From Epiperipatus broadwayi (Eukaryota > Onychophora > Udeonychophora > Euonychophora > Peripatidae): a stretch of 64,000 bases of DNA. Shown here piece by piece: positions 1 to 12,121 of the stretch (positions are counted from its first letter, which is position 1; each line of letters starts with the position of its first letter). The translations under genes were made by a program, and so were the position numbers. The stretch lies in assembly GCA_028023455.1 (NCBI GenBank), contig JAQFVV010006451.1:560001-624000 (forward strand), read 5' to 3'. The notes beneath the pieces are model-generated. The model made no database searches, had not been told where the DNA came from, and was given only the letters and a program-made list of their open reading frames with translations.

Positions 1-634
1 ATTCAAAGTATTATAATTTTTGATATACACCTGGGTCTCATTTTATGTGATAGATAGGTTACTCAGAAAATGTGCACAAAAGAAATAGAACAAAAATAGA
101 CTTAAATTACCTTGAAAAATGGGGGATATGTACTCTAATTTTCCAAAAATCGCATAAAAACAAAGCAACAATGTAAAATTACTTTAAAATTCGCATAAAA
201 AAAATAAAATAAAAATATGACTAATAATAAATTTCAAATTTGAAAAAAATTGATACAAGACAAAATTTTTTTATTAACTACAGTATTTTATTTTATTCAA
301 AACAATACATTTTTATGCATAATTTACATTTTTTTCATACATGTACGGTATTTTAATCATTATCGCTATTTGAGACATCAGAATCATCACAAGAGGAAAT
401 ACAACTAGCGCCAACTTCATTTTTTAAATTGGTCTTATAGAGGATTTTCCCAAACTAAAATGTTTTCCAATCGCTGTTGATCCTTTCCATTTCGCTAAGC
501 GATCTAAAATTGAAATTTTTGTTTCCAAAGAAATTCATTTTCTTGGGTGTTTTTTCCTCTTTATTAGGGTAAACTAAAAGTTTAAAATAAAAATAAGAAC
601 TTAGACTTACGATAATAAACAGATGCCAACTCAC

Positions 635-827
635 TACTGTTGGGCAAAATTTAATTAAAACTAACAATTAAAAATTAAATTCTTATTTTTGTCTTTAATT
701 TTTTAATTTTCAATTCCATTAAAAAATCAAATCACATTAATTTCAAATCATGTTACATAATTTTTAAATTGTTAATTACAATTAAAAATCATATTTTAAT
801 TGTCAAATTTAATTGTGCCCACCACTG
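635..827. mobile_element. hAT-like MITE (193 bp)
   Basis: The ends are imperfect terminal inverted repeats: TACTGTTGGGC on the left and, read inward from the right, CAGTGGTGGGC (8 of 11 match). CAGNGGTGGGCA-type ends are typical of hAT DNA transposons. The flanking 8-mers caactcac (627-634) and ttactcac (828-835) match at 6 of 8 positions, as expected for an aged 8-bp hAT target duplication. The interior is AATTAAAA-rich and has no ORF, so it would be non-autonomous. The call rests on the ends only. Confidence 0.45.
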
Positions 828-852
828 TTACTCACCTTTTAAAAATAAACTG

Positions 853-1152
853 GCAGACACTAAATGATTAATTGATTAAGTATTTTTTTTAAAAAAAAGG
901 AAAAATAGAATGTGATTTAAAATGCAAAAAAACAACAACATACATAGTATAGGCATCTATAACATTTGAACAGATTTACATTATAATCTTGTAAAATTTA
1001 TTACTTGCAGACACTAAATAATTAATTGATTACCTACTTTTTTAAAAATCAAAAATAGAATGTGATTTAAAATGCAAAAACAACAACATGCTAGTATATG
1101 TATCTATAACGTTTGAACAGATTTACATTATAATCTTGTAAAATTTAATGTG
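853..1152. repeat. 154-bp tandem duplication
   Basis: Two head-to-tail copies, 853-1006 and 1007-1152, both start with gcagacactaaat and share the block atagaatgtgatttaaaatg. They differ by scattered substitutions and small indels, so this is an old local duplication. No coding content is seen. Confidence 0.8.
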
Positions 1153-1159
1153 TGCATAT

Positions 1160-2724
1160 AAAATGGGGAAATCCTGATTTTAAGTGAATTATGAACTTTT
1201 TTATTGCATAAAATCTATTACAGTACTATTATAAAGCACTGAAAATATTGAAACTATTAAATGGAAGTCAAAATCTGATAATGTGCTATTACTTTAAATA
1301 TGACATGAGTGCATGAAATTTATAATATTTAAATTAATAGCACATTATCAGAGCTCGATTTCTGATCTAATAATTTTTACCACATAAAAGAAAACTACAT
1401 ACAAAGATATTAAGAAGAAACATGAATCGCATAACTTCAAAATCACATTAAATAAATCTGCATAAAATGAGATCTGGGTGTACATTACATATAATATAGC
1501 AATTGCACAACAACAATGAATGATTGGATAAACTGAAAGAATAATGCCATGTTTCAAGACTATTTGCCCTTTTATCAGATTGTTTCTAAATTTAAGTCAA
1601 AATGAGCTAATAAAACTAAACTGTAATTCATATTATTTATATATTCAATTTAATAAATAATGTTGTGTTATGAATCATTTTTCCATCTTCTTTTCTTTCA
1701 TCAAATGTCATATTGTCATCACAATTCACTTTAGATTGTTATTTTCCTTGAATGAATTTTTTAGATTCTTGTTTAGTGCTATTAATTTATTAATCTTTTT
1801 GTGAAGTCTCATAGGAGGTGCAAAGAAAGAAAGGACTTAATGAACTTCTTTCAGTGATTTGGTGACATGAATGAACTAATATTTCATTTCAAAAGCTGTA
1901 GGAGAAGAGGGAGACACCATATAGTTACTTCCACCATTTTAATATCTATCACAAAGGGATGTTAATGGCTGGCTGAAATTCATTTGTTTATTTTCGAATT
2001 AACTTTTCAATTTCTTATTTCTTTTTTTATTTCCCCCCCCCCTTTTTTTTTTTTTTTCATATTTAGAATATAAATTGATAGCCTTTACTTTAATCACTTT
2101 TAAAGAAAATAAATCGAAAAAAAAATTAAAAATTATAATATTGCATTATTAAAAATGAACATTATTTATATTCAATTTATATTTGGTGTTGAGACGATCT
2201 CGTAATATGAACTAATTAATCTGGAAAAAACAAAGATGGAAAAATACTTAGCTTCTAATAGCCCCATGCAAATCTGATAATTAGCAAGCTTGATAGGACT
2301 ATCTTTTTCTATAATGTTTCTCTATAACGAACTCTTAAAGAGGTCTTTACTCTTGCAGGTCGATTCTTTATTAAAACTAACAACAACAACATTTTACTGT
2401 TAATATAAGATAGTTGTTTGTATGTGTGTGTGTGTGTGTGTGTTAAAAAGCAACAATTTTCAACATTAAGAATTAAAGTGTTCTTTCCAATTATGTACAT
2501 AATAATATATCATCACTATCAGTAATAGCCATTATTAAACAAATATAGTCATCATAATATGATAAAAGAGAGAGAGAAAGAACAAGAATTTGACATTTGT
2601 GATAACTATACAAATTAATTCAAGAAGCATAAATATCTTAATGAACATCACCTGTTGGTCCTTCATTTCATTTACGTAGCATTTTGGGATATCATAAATT
2701 AACTGCATAAATCTTTTTAATTAC
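1160..2724. other. No gene recognised; low-complexity tracts
   Basis: AT-rich sequence with a C9 plus long T run near 2032-2058, a (TG)n tract at about 2421-2442 and a purine run near 2567-2582. Short ORFs here look random: no family motif and no splice context that I can support. Confidence 0.6.
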
Positions 2725-2958
2725 TTCAAGATATTATATATATAGAGTTTGAACTCAGACTTTCATATGACCCTCAACTATCCATGCTATCTCATACTGC
2801 TGTCACACTTGATCACACACACATGTCAAAAAGATAAGATAGTGTGGATAGTTGAGGTTGTATGAAAGTCTGAGTTCAAACCCCCTATATATTACATATT
2901 GGAGTGCAAGTATGAAAAAAGCCTGTACTGTCGAAAAAATGCATATATTCAAGACATT
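2725..2958. mobile_element. Palindromic F2 SINE insertion with TSD
   Basis: Element 2736-2947 consists of two inverted arms. Each arm carries the F2 block reading gactttca...tgaccc...atc on one side and its complement on the other, centred near 2810-2820. It is flanked by ttcaagatatt (2725-2735) and ttcaagacatt (2948-2958), an 11-bp duplication with one mismatch. The right arm extends further, to the family end gcctgtact. The HHR segment of the family is absent, so this copy is short in both arms. Confidence 0.7.
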
Positions 2959-3479
2959 GTGTGATAGTAGTTTTCCATTGAACCTATCACCTTTTCATTC
3001 CTTAATGCATTCTTAATCTTTATTTTACATCACAGTGAGATTGCTATATCAGCTGTATCAAAAGCTCAACATATATATATATTAACAAAATCAGGGATGA
3101 ATAAAAAGAAGATGAAATCTTAACGTTTTATTAATATTTGAGACACAATATATGCTGCCTTCAGAAAACATCTATTCTACCAAAGTAAATCAATGCGTAC
3201 TGTAAAACAACAACATGCTTGAAATTAAAGATAATAAATTAGTATCCTTTAGACATTTCCATTTTATCATTATCATTTTTAATCATAGAAAAAATCTTAG
3301 TACTTTCTTTTTTGATATCTTAATATTTTTAAAAATATTAGAGTTAACTAATGTAGCGACTTTTCTTACGGGGGAACTGAAAATTCAACTTTCGAGCGCT
3401 TCGATGCTAAGCTTAATTCAAAACGCATAATAAACTTTTCTTAACACAGACTCCAAACGCCCGAAAATTGCAAAATGTA

Positions 3480-3990
3480 ACTGAAACACAGGCTTATTAC
3501 ATACCTGTGTCTATATATGTAATATATAGGATATATGAGCACAGACTTTCACATGACCCACCACTTTCCACTCTATCTCATAACACTGATACACTTGAAC
3601 ACATATATGTTGAAAAGATAAATAACGACCAATATACATATTTCATGCTAAACCAGCAATCACCAGTTGGTCCAGATTACCATTTCTACACATATATGCT
3701 ATAAGTTCTCAGATATATATTAAGATAGCCAATCTTCATACTTTAATGGACACGCTACAGTCTACTCCAACTCTTCAACCGTCCATCCAATTGAAAATCT
3801 GATGATGGAATGCTCACAGGCCAAGATTCTTATCACAGCCATGTTGACCTAAGGTGATTCTGACCCCTCATGTACAGGACATAATCCATTTAATACATAT
3901 ACAAGGGATGGGCAGACATCTCTAGTATGTAATTACTGAAACACAGGCTTATTATATATGGCGCTCATATACCCTATATATTAAAATATT
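3480..3990 (-). mobile_element. F2 SINE head-to-tail partial dimer
   Basis: The start block actgaaacacaggctta occurs at 3480 and again at 3935, which gives a monomer of 455 bp followed by a truncated second unit. In ribozyme orientation the unit is on the minus strand. The second unit ends after a short inverted tip near 3964-3988 (gctcatataccc, complementary to the unit's own tatagggtatatgagc block). Short ORFs here are translations of the repeat, and the same peptide string recurs at other F2 copies. The 455-bp tandem shows that the mobile RNA could be multimeric or circular. Confidence 0.75.
3621..3682 (-). ncRNA. Hammerhead ribozyme relic, family F2
   Basis: Read on the minus strand: stem I strand ACCAA, core CTGGTGA, stem II TTGCT/AGCAT, GAAA, then a short AT stem III and TTGGT closing stem I. 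The core has A6 changed to G (CTGGTGA instead of CTGATGA), so it is predicted inactive. The rest of the fold is preserved as in the intact copy at 55754-55814. Confidence 0.7.
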
Positions 3991-4860
3991 ATAGTATTTT
4001 TTATTGTTCTATCTACTAATTCTTCTAAAATTTACTTCAGTGTTTGTCAATTATACCACGATTCTTTTATTTTTCTTAATGTGAGATGTAATTTTGAAAA
4101 CATTTTTATCATTAATATATATATATTCATCTATCAGTGTAGATTGAATATGCATGTTGGCCGGGCTACCACCCACTCATCAAAATAGACAAAAATATGC
4201 TAATCAGTCAGTTTTATTTTTTTAAATAAAATTTAAATTTAAAAATAAAAAATTAACATAATAATATGTCTATAACATTATTGTAAATTAATACAGTTTA
4301 TTTAGAAAACAAACTTGAAATTAATATTTTTAATGTAGAAATTATGATGGAAAAACATTTCTTATTTTTATAATAATAAAATAATATATATATAAACCAA
4401 AAGAACATGAAAACAATATATAAATAACATGAAATAATACCCAGTCCTGAAATTAAACTGTTTATTGAATGAAAATGATTGAAAAGAATTTAGGAAAAGT
4501 TAAATTATTGACAAGAAGAATGAGGACAATTGAAAATGATTGAAAAACAAATATTTCTATTAAGTATGATTAATGTAAACATTCAAAAAGAAATCAAATT
4601 ATCAATGAGAGTGAACAACTTCAGAAATTGGGGAAGATGAATATTGGATAGGACAAAAAGTGTGCTAAACGATAAATGTACATTAATATATAGTAACATT
4701 TACTATTTGCTTATAACACCACTATATGATGATCTAAATTTCTTAACCAATTAGTATTTTTTTGTCTATATTGTTGTGTCAATTGTGGCTTTGCTAATAA
4801 GTAGTGTCTACATGCAAAGAACACCCATACATGTAACAATATCAAATAACAAGCACCAGT
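3991..4860. other. No gene recognised
   Basis: AT-rich sequence with scattered AATAAT runs. The stretch 4440-4680 has a purine bias and repeated aatgattgaaaa words, possibly an old repeat. No supported ORF or RNA gene. Confidence 0.5.
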
Positions 4861-5430
4861 ACATTTTTTAGAATGTCTTTGAAATAATCCTTATAACATA
4901 AATGAAGCCCATTTGTCTTACCAAAATTTGCTCAAGTTTACCATAAAACATCTTTTAGAAAGTCTTGCATTACTCATTCATATTACAGGTGCAATTCAAT
5001 GAAGATGTTAATTTACAACAGTCTATTCTAAAATATTATATCCAGCAACTTATAGAACATATTGATAGTTTTTATGATGTTGGTTTTGTATTTTTAAAAG
5101 TTTACAGAGCATTCTTAAATAAAACATTTCTAATGACTTCATAGTGCACTGACAGGATATTCAAATCTCTCTTCCATACAATAAATTGGGTAAAATAACA
5201 ATTCTATACACAGTTAATTTAGTTCTAATCATTACTTTCCTGTGATGAAATACAGTATTTTTTAACTTACTAAGAGTAATCAGCATCATATTATAGCATA
5301 TGCTGCATCTTAACCTCTAAGTTTATCTTTTAATTTAGAAAACCATCAACATACTTAAATTGGTTCACATACTCAAGTTGATATTACTAAAAAATATGAA
5401 TCTCTTGGACATTAATCGTTAAACCCAAGT
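4861..5430 (-). pseudogene. Degenerate non-LTR retrotransposon 3' ORF relic
   Basis: Minus-strand translation, with stops and frame changes, follows the C-terminal part of a common metazoan LINE family. A segment like RKVMIRTKLTVYRIVILPNL is followed by LLYG (near 5165-5240), then MFYLRMLCKLLKIQ (about 5075-5130), and later KTFYGKL-like and FQRHSKKC-like pieces (about 4870-4940). These correspond to the family's RTKL.VYR..V.P.LLYG.E and FH.RCLR.IL.I blocks. A second copy, alignable along its length, lies at 55340-56240, which supports the call. It is not functional. Confidence 0.6.
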
Positions 5431-5499
5431 CTCCACATATTACAATCAAAACTTTAGGAATATTCTGATTATATTTTGAACAGGTGAAAATAGATCACT

Positions 5500-5863
5500 C
5501 ATTCATCATCATCAATCATTATCAACCCACTGTAGGATGAAGATCTCTCCAAGTTCAATCCACCTTCTCCGATCTTTAGCTTCTCTTCTTCGTATCACCC
5601 CTGCACACTTTCTTATTTCATCCATCCATCTCACATACAGTCACTTTCTGAGTATTTTACAATCTCTTGGAATCCAGTTTAAGATTCTAATTGTCCATCT
5701 ATTATCAACTCTTCTAGCAATATGTCCAGCCCAATTTCATTTCAATCTTTTAATTTTTTCAATGAGATCAGAAACACCTGTTTGTTCTCTTACCCATATA
5801 TTGAGTTTTCGATCTAGTCTTGTTACTCCCAACATGCATCTCTCCATACTTCTTTGAGTGGGT
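5500..5863 (-). mobile_element. RTE-type LINE 3' fragment
   Basis: Minus-strand translation shows the RTE C-terminal block: MERCMLGVTR-like, REQTGVSDLIEKIKRLKW, WAGHIARR, RWTIRILNWIPRD, RWMDEIRKCAG and a final ELGE...QWVDN-like end. The 3' end is the trinucleotide-rich tail read here as catcatcatcaatcatt at about 5500-5520, typical of RTE elements that end in short repeats rather than poly(A). The copy is 5'-truncated at about 5863, where similarity to the plus-strand copy at 17575-18248 stops. Confidence 0.85.
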
Positions 5864-5869
5864 CAACTG

Positions 5870-8130
5870 AACTGTACTTATTTAGCCAGGTGTGCATGGT
5901 GGATGATATTTATTTTGTTCTATGTCTTTACTCGTGTTGGAACTGTATATAATTATATAAAGATTTAAGTACATCTACAAATATATATTTATGAGGTCAT
6001 TTATTTTCATTCATGTCTTTACTTAATTTGGAATGTGTGAGATGATATAGAGGTGCTAAATATATCTACACAAATTTAAACTTTTATATAATTAGTGTTA
6101 ATTAAGGTATTATATCATATGGCACTTTTCACTTTTTAAAAAAACACACACACATCAAGGCAACTATCAAACTTTAATCGAATCTTTATGACTGATCTTT
6201 ATTTTAAATCACCACTTTTCAGGGATTGTTTTTGTAGCTGTCATTTTGATTTAACAACATTCATTTATTATTTTGTTTTGTTTGCTTTAAAAGATCGCAG
6301 ATGACAGATTTTTGTTTTGTTATTATTGTTTGACAATTCTGATATAAAACAGTGCAAAGGTCAAGTATAAATAGAATTACATTTCCCCTACCCTTCTAAC
6401 TGTCAATTACTAAGAATCCACTGAAAAAAACATTTTAATATTTAAAATTGTGACCATATGTTATTCCCTCATGATATCTTCATAATTTCGTTAATCGGGT
6501 TCAGTAGCATTTAACGTTTATGAATCTGTGAGGTGTGTTTATGATATCAATACATTTTTGGCACTTCTGGAAAATTTATTTTAACAAATCTCATTAAGAT
6601 TTCTACTGAAGTTTTAATATTGAATTGCTAGAACACGTCTTAATTAAAATATAATTGATGGTAACATTGCTTGGGAAGTCACGTGATATTATAGCATCAA
6701 CATATCAGGTTGAACACAGTGGTTTCAGTTAACTAATAAAGAATTTGGTATTTTTTTCTTAGCTGGGAATTGATTAAGAAATACTGACCACTCTACAACA
6801 ACACTAAATTAGGCAAGGGCTTGTAACAAGCAATGCAAGCAGTATTAAGTATTATCATGCAATTGGGGTCTAGACTACTATTTTCTCAATCGCCATCTGG
6901 TGAAAAGTAAAATTAATACTTAAAAAAATTAATAGAAATTAAAATATTTGTTTGTAAAATAAAGTGACACGAATATATATATTTAACATTAGCACAAAAA
7001 TAATTTAGAGATTGATGAATAACTTGCAATTGCCAGGTTGCTATAATTTAAAACTAAATAATTTGGATGCTTAGTTTTCTGCTGGAAGACAAAATAACTC
7101 AGCAGCAGGATATTATAACCAAGTGATAACACTTTATAGTGCCAGTTCTATTTTGCCATTGATAACTTCTATGTTAAAAAGTTTAATTTTAATTTATCAG
7201 AACATTTTAGGAATTGATAATTTACTAAACTTCTAAATGGAGTTTTATTAAAAATATAAAAAAGAAAATTAGGAACTGTAAACCCATTAAAATTTAATAC
7301 AGCATTTACCATTCACCAATGATCAATACTACATTATAATTTTCATTTTTGCAATTAGAATTCTCACTTCTCTTGTAATTTTATACTCTATCTTGTTTCT
7401 AGTCATCACAGATTAAGCTATGTCGTAATTTCTGTAGATAAAAATAATCAGTTTATATACCAAGATGATGGCGCCAAACAGATCAACAATCCATGCTTAA
7501 TGTTATTGACTTTCTTCCATGATTCATGAAATTAAAATCAGTAAAATATTCCAAGAATCAGTCTATTTGATACTATCATATGGTATTCACAAATTATTCA
7601 TGCATACGAAAACAACATTGGAATAAAGAAAAAATATATAATATTGCAGTCACAAAATAACTAAACAAAGATTTTTTTTTAGAAATATGGTAAAATATTA
7701 AAAATCATTTTAAGATACTCAGTGTTTACAGTAATAGGGTAAATATGTTATTGTTATAAACCACAAAGAGAATTAAAGTTTGGAAAAGGGAGTGAAATGA
7801 GTTTTTTAATAACTGAGAATTTTTCATATATTCTTAGGATTTTTTTCATATACGTAGATAAATGAACCATTTTAGGTTTACATTCAGCATATGACAGTAT
7901 GAAATTTGAAAATATCCTATTGACAAAAAATTTTTCACCAGTTTTGTAGAAAAATGATGAAAGCAAAAACCATTCCTTAATCAAGCTAATTTCCACATAC
8001 TGAATGTTTAAGCAATTTTTTATTTTTTTGGCTAACAATAACTATGCATTTTATTTATCAATAAACAACACTGGATTGCATGCTGAATGATAACATATTT
8101 GAAGTTTGTTTCAAAATCTGTTATTTGTGT
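5870..8130. other. No gene recognised
   Basis: About 2.2 kb of AT-rich sequence. A 94-codon minus ORF at 7754-8038 has no recognisable motif and the composition of its surroundings, so I treat it as chance. No repeat family from elsewhere in the window was recognised here. Confidence 0.5.
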
Positions 8131-8137
8131 AGATACA

Positions 8138-8247
8138 TTAAAAATAATTGGAAATATAATAGCCCAAGAATAAAAAAGATTAAGGAATAGAATTAAAAAT
8201 AATTGGAAATATAATAGCCCAAGAATAAAAAAGATTAAGGAATAGAA
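8138..8247. repeat. 55-bp perfect tandem duplication
   Basis: Unit 8138-8192 is repeated at 8193-8247 without a visible mismatch (block ttggaaatataatagcccaa in both). The identity implies a recent slippage or replication duplication. Confidence 0.9.
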
Positions 8248-8428
8248 TCATCTAATTCAATGTAATAAAAAAACCCAGACATAACACTTTCACCTTTTAA
8301 TCATCAATGTGCTAACATCTTATGTCGTTGAAAATTACCTGCCATGACTTATACCAACTGATAAGCAGAACAAAGTTTTAGCACATAGCCATTATCAAAA
8401 AGTTGTAAAACAAAATACAAGTAAAGAT

Positions 8429-8543
8429 AAAATACTCTATATGGTGGTCGAGAGATCAGCGACAGCTGCTTTACAAGCAGTTGTCCCAGGTTAGCGGGTT
8501 CACTTTCTGACTGATGCTATGACACATGATAAAAAAATACTCT
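8429..8543 (+). mobile_element. tRNA-derived SINE (family S) with TSD
   Basis: The body starts ggtggtcgagagatcagc, an A-box-like D arm (compare GTGGCCGAGTGGT in serine/leucine tRNAs), continues through an anticodon-arm-like ctgctttacaagcag, and has a degenerate B box (gcgggttcac). It ends tgctatgacacatg plus an A-rich tail. The flanking aaaatactct (8429-8438 and 8534-8543) is the target duplication. The sequence is a retroposed pseudo-tRNA, not a tRNA gene. Confidence 0.8.
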
Positions 8544-10585
8544 TAAACGTGTATACTACAATATCAGTATCGATTACATTATTTCTAGCAAATTGCTAAA
8601 GGTCCTACAACAATTTGCATTGATTAGACCAATGTCCATGTACTAATCATAAAGGAAAAATTACAATTGATGTGGTGAACTTTATCAATAGTAAAATAGT
8701 TAATATTTAACAATTGTTTACCCTTTCTTTTTACAAAACAAATAAAAGTTCAAATAAAATAAATCATTAGATTAAAATAAATATGCAAATCTTTACATTA
8801 GTTTTTACCAAACAAAAAGACACGAACTTTCGATAAGCAGAAAAAAAAAGAAAGTTTCATTAGATCCAAATCTTTTCAAATTGATAACTAAATAATCGTT
8901 TGTGTCAATACATAATTTCAATTGTACTGCAATAAAAAAAAATGTAAACAAATAATCATTCAGTCTTTTTAACAAATAAAAGTACTACAACAACAACAAA
9001 ATGTAACAATTCAAACAAAGGTTTTACGTCCAAATAAATAAATAAAGAGAACTTCAAAGCAGTAAATAAATTCATCAGATATTTAACATAAATTCAATAA
9101 ATAAATAAAGAAATCCTTAAACTCTTTTGAGAATTGAATAAATAATGTTTTTGTACTTTTCAAATACATAGAAAAAAAATATTTTTTTATATTTGTAAAA
9201 TTCCTTTGAGGATAATAGAAAAATATTAAATCTTTTGGTTGCTTATAAATAAAACTTTTTTTTTAAAAAAAAAAAAGAAAACAAAATCAGTTTTCAAATA
9301 AATGTAATTTATATAATTCATTGTCAAAGGTTATACGAAGGCAATTTATACCCTTGTACAGGTCGTCTCAAAAGACCTTGTGCAGTTTTAATTTTTAATA
9401 ACGCAAGACGTGTATATATATTTACAGATTCATTATTAACAATATATGAAATATTCATTATTGAATTTTTTATATATTACGTTTGGAAAATTGTAAATAT
9501 TCTAAGGGAAAATCTACATTGGTTGTCATGTGCAATCTGGCATTCATGCAGGTTCAAAGTAATTTGAAGATATGTTGATGAAGAAATTCAAAAAAGTATA
9601 AAGCTATAAAATAAGATTAAATAGATAACACAAAATCAGACAGGTTGATGGATAAAATCTGTTGTGGATCTACCCTTCCAATGAAGAGTTAATAAAGTCA
9701 TAGATGTAACAGATTTTCAATATGATAAAACAATAGCAGCTCACCAAACTAAGGCCATCTACAGGAAGATTGAATAATCAGTGATTACCACATGATGGTA
9801 CATTTAAATCCCCACTTCTGGACAAATTTCTGGATTTTACCCCTAAAGTTAATACAAAACTGAAGTATTAAAATATATAGCTATGAACTGGGGGTCAAAT
9901 TTATATAATTGCTAAAACAGGTTAGCTTGGATTAAAAACTAAGGCTGATATTAATTTTCAGGTTTTTAGCTTGAGTAGTAAAGGGAGTTTTAAAAGTTGG
10001 TTGCTATGTGTGTAAATGCATTACTTCCAGTTTTGAATGCCATGTGATATTGATAATAACCTTAGCCAGAAATTAGTTTGGAGATGGGTATTTAATTGCA
10101 CCACTATCACTGATTACTCAGTTATATTATAGATGGCGCTAGAGTGATTTGCTTTTATTTTAGATATAAGATAAAGATGTTCCATATACATAGTAATTGG
10201 TTTAATAAAATCTTGTCTCTAATCAATTGCAGATCTAGAAAAACTATGGAAATATCAACTTTTTAAATATTGTTACCCATAAAATATGCAAACCAATTAC
10301 AATAGAAAGTTTTCATTTCATTTATTACATAGTAATTTGCAATCATATACCATTATATCTCCAAAATAATTTCTACTCTGCATGTATAATGAAAACATAT
10401 GATTAAATCTTGAAATGTAAGGCCAATAAATGCTATTCATTAAAAATACATTGTAAATAATTCCTATTTAGAATATTCCATAAAATACAATAAACAAATG
10501 ATCTGATTAAAACTGTGTGGTGTCGTATTTTCAATTATTTATTTAGCATATGGTATTGGCACATTAAAACTCAATACTAACAGTT
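8544..10585. other. No gene recognised
   Basis: AT-rich, with A-rich tracts around 8820-9290 (including T9A12-like runs near 9256-9276). No ORF with a recognisable motif. One stretch (9640-10130) is slightly less AT-rich, but I could not assign it. Confidence 0.5.
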
Positions 10586-10589
10586 TTTA

Positions 10590-11260
10590 GTCAAACAAGA
10601 ATTGCCTCTTCCAGGTTATCTAAAACAAAAAGCTACAGGAACCTGATAAATTTGATACTCCATGAGAATATGAACAATGGCTTGTGATCTTTCACTTTCA
10701 CAGAATGGAGAGTCTAAAAATTCCCACTTATATAATATGTAACCACATGTATATCTACCTGGCACATTCTGATTTTGTTAATCTTCATTCAAAGTTTGCT
10801 TGGGAGGAAGAGACCAGATACACAAAGGGTATTAGAATGTGATATTGTTACAGTCATGGGCCCACATGCTGTTGATATCTAATGTAGGTGGCTGATTAAA
10901 ATCATCAGTAAGCCAGAAAGGTCACTCGATTGTAGCTTAAGCTTTGCAGGATTGATCATAGTACAATTGATGGTGTAATTTGGTAACTCAACAAGTTTGT
11001 TGAATTCATTGACAGTTGCCAGCCTGCATCTATGTCTAGTTGGAGGGATATTTTGAAAGTACGAGGTAACCATTCTAGGATTGAGAGTTCCAGAGATTAT
11101 ATTCAGGGTCTCAATGATCTGTGCACTTCTGCACTAGACTGGAAAAGAGTACTCAGCTTCAGAATAAATGAGTGCCAATTTAGAACCAAACTCACAGCAA
11201 CCCATTGAGTTAGCTTTTTGCTACTGTCTTTTACTTATGGCTAAATCTAACTGAATCAAA
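10590..11260 (-). pseudogene. Degenerate LINE 3' ORF relic (zinc-knuckle end)
   Basis: Minus-strand frames read, with shifts, as the end of a non-LTR pol ORF. A segment near 11100-11220 resembles the EY..PVW.NS...K.D block. ISGTLNP-like text (about 11070-11110) precedes MVTSYFQNIPPTRHRCRLAT (11014-11073). After further frame changes, RYTCGYILYKWEFLDSPFCE plus a downstream H (about 10650-10760) match the RCGH..HKW...DSP.C.CG...T..HI end. At least two frameshifts and several stops are present. The order and spacing of the blocks fit the family; exact clade uncertain. Confidence 0.55.
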
Positions 11261-11269
11261 TCCTATAAA

Positions 11270-12120
11270 TGATAAGCTAAACATATTCTGTGTCGCTAGA
11301 TATAATAGAATACTACTAGCCTAAAGGCAGATAAAGTAATTTAGAAATAGAGCCCTACAGTGCAGTACTAATTCATAAGATGCCATGATAGAAACAGATA
11401 TTTTCAGTTTCTTCACTTTTCTAGCTTTAAGTTAATCAATCTCTAAATCAAAAAAATACTATCATAGTCACTGTCTATAAAGAACAAAAAAAGAAAAGAA
11501 AGATACTGGAATAATGTATATACAGATAACAAATTTTCACTCTATATGTGTGTGTGCGCGCGTGCGCGATTTGATAGCCAAAATAAATAATTCAATAAAC
11601 CAGTATTTTTTATATTTTGTTAAAAAAAGTTATATTTATCATATTTTTATTACAATACTGTAACTTTTTTGGTCTTTAAATAATTATAAATACTAAAGTA
11701 AGACACATAATTTTGATTAAAAAAAATAGTTGACTTATATTAATCTCTCACTACAAAATATCAAGTAAAGACATATGACAATTGTAATATATTTAATGAA
11801 GGGAACAAAATATGTATAATGCAGTGTCAGCCAATGCATGGACCTGATACATATATACTAGGTAACCCACATTTACTATACCAACAATTATTATTAAATA
11901 CAAACAAACTGTAGCATGACTTATTTTATGTTTGGTACTTTTATATTGTTATTTTAATAGTAAATAAATCTATTTTAACATCATACTATCCATTAAGATT
12001 TTAAAGCCCATCTACTATATTTGATGCATTATATATATATACCCTTAATGGATTACTGCTGCTAAGCTACAATTTTCTACAAATCTATGTGATCAATATT
12101 TTTTTTACAAATTTCTACAA
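11270..12120. other. No gene; (TG)n/(CG)n microsatellite
   Basis: Contains an alternating purine-pyrimidine tract at about 11545-11569 (tgtgtgtgtgcgcgcgtgcgcg). The rest is AT-rich with no supported feature. Confidence 0.6.
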
Positions 12121-12121
12121 C

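Noticed and set aside
3800-3830. CTGATGATGG motif in F2 (also 12450 and 55938 regions) as an extra hammerhead core
   Set aside because: No GAAA follows at a usable distance and no stem I can be formed. The real F2 ribozyme lies elsewhere in the unit.
5537-5857. 106-codon plus-strand ORF, Leu/Ile/Ser-rich
   Set aside because: It is the antisense of the RTE C-terminus; the minus strand carries the recognisable protein.
7469-7481. atggcgccaaac as a retroviral-type primer binding site (also ggtggcgccctct near 49590)
   Set aside because: No LTR ends, gag/pol text or matching repeat flank either site. An 8-mer match alone is not evidence.
10879-11073. 64-codon minus ORF as a small gene
   Set aside because: It is one frame of a LINE 3' relic; homologous text continues in other frames on both sides.
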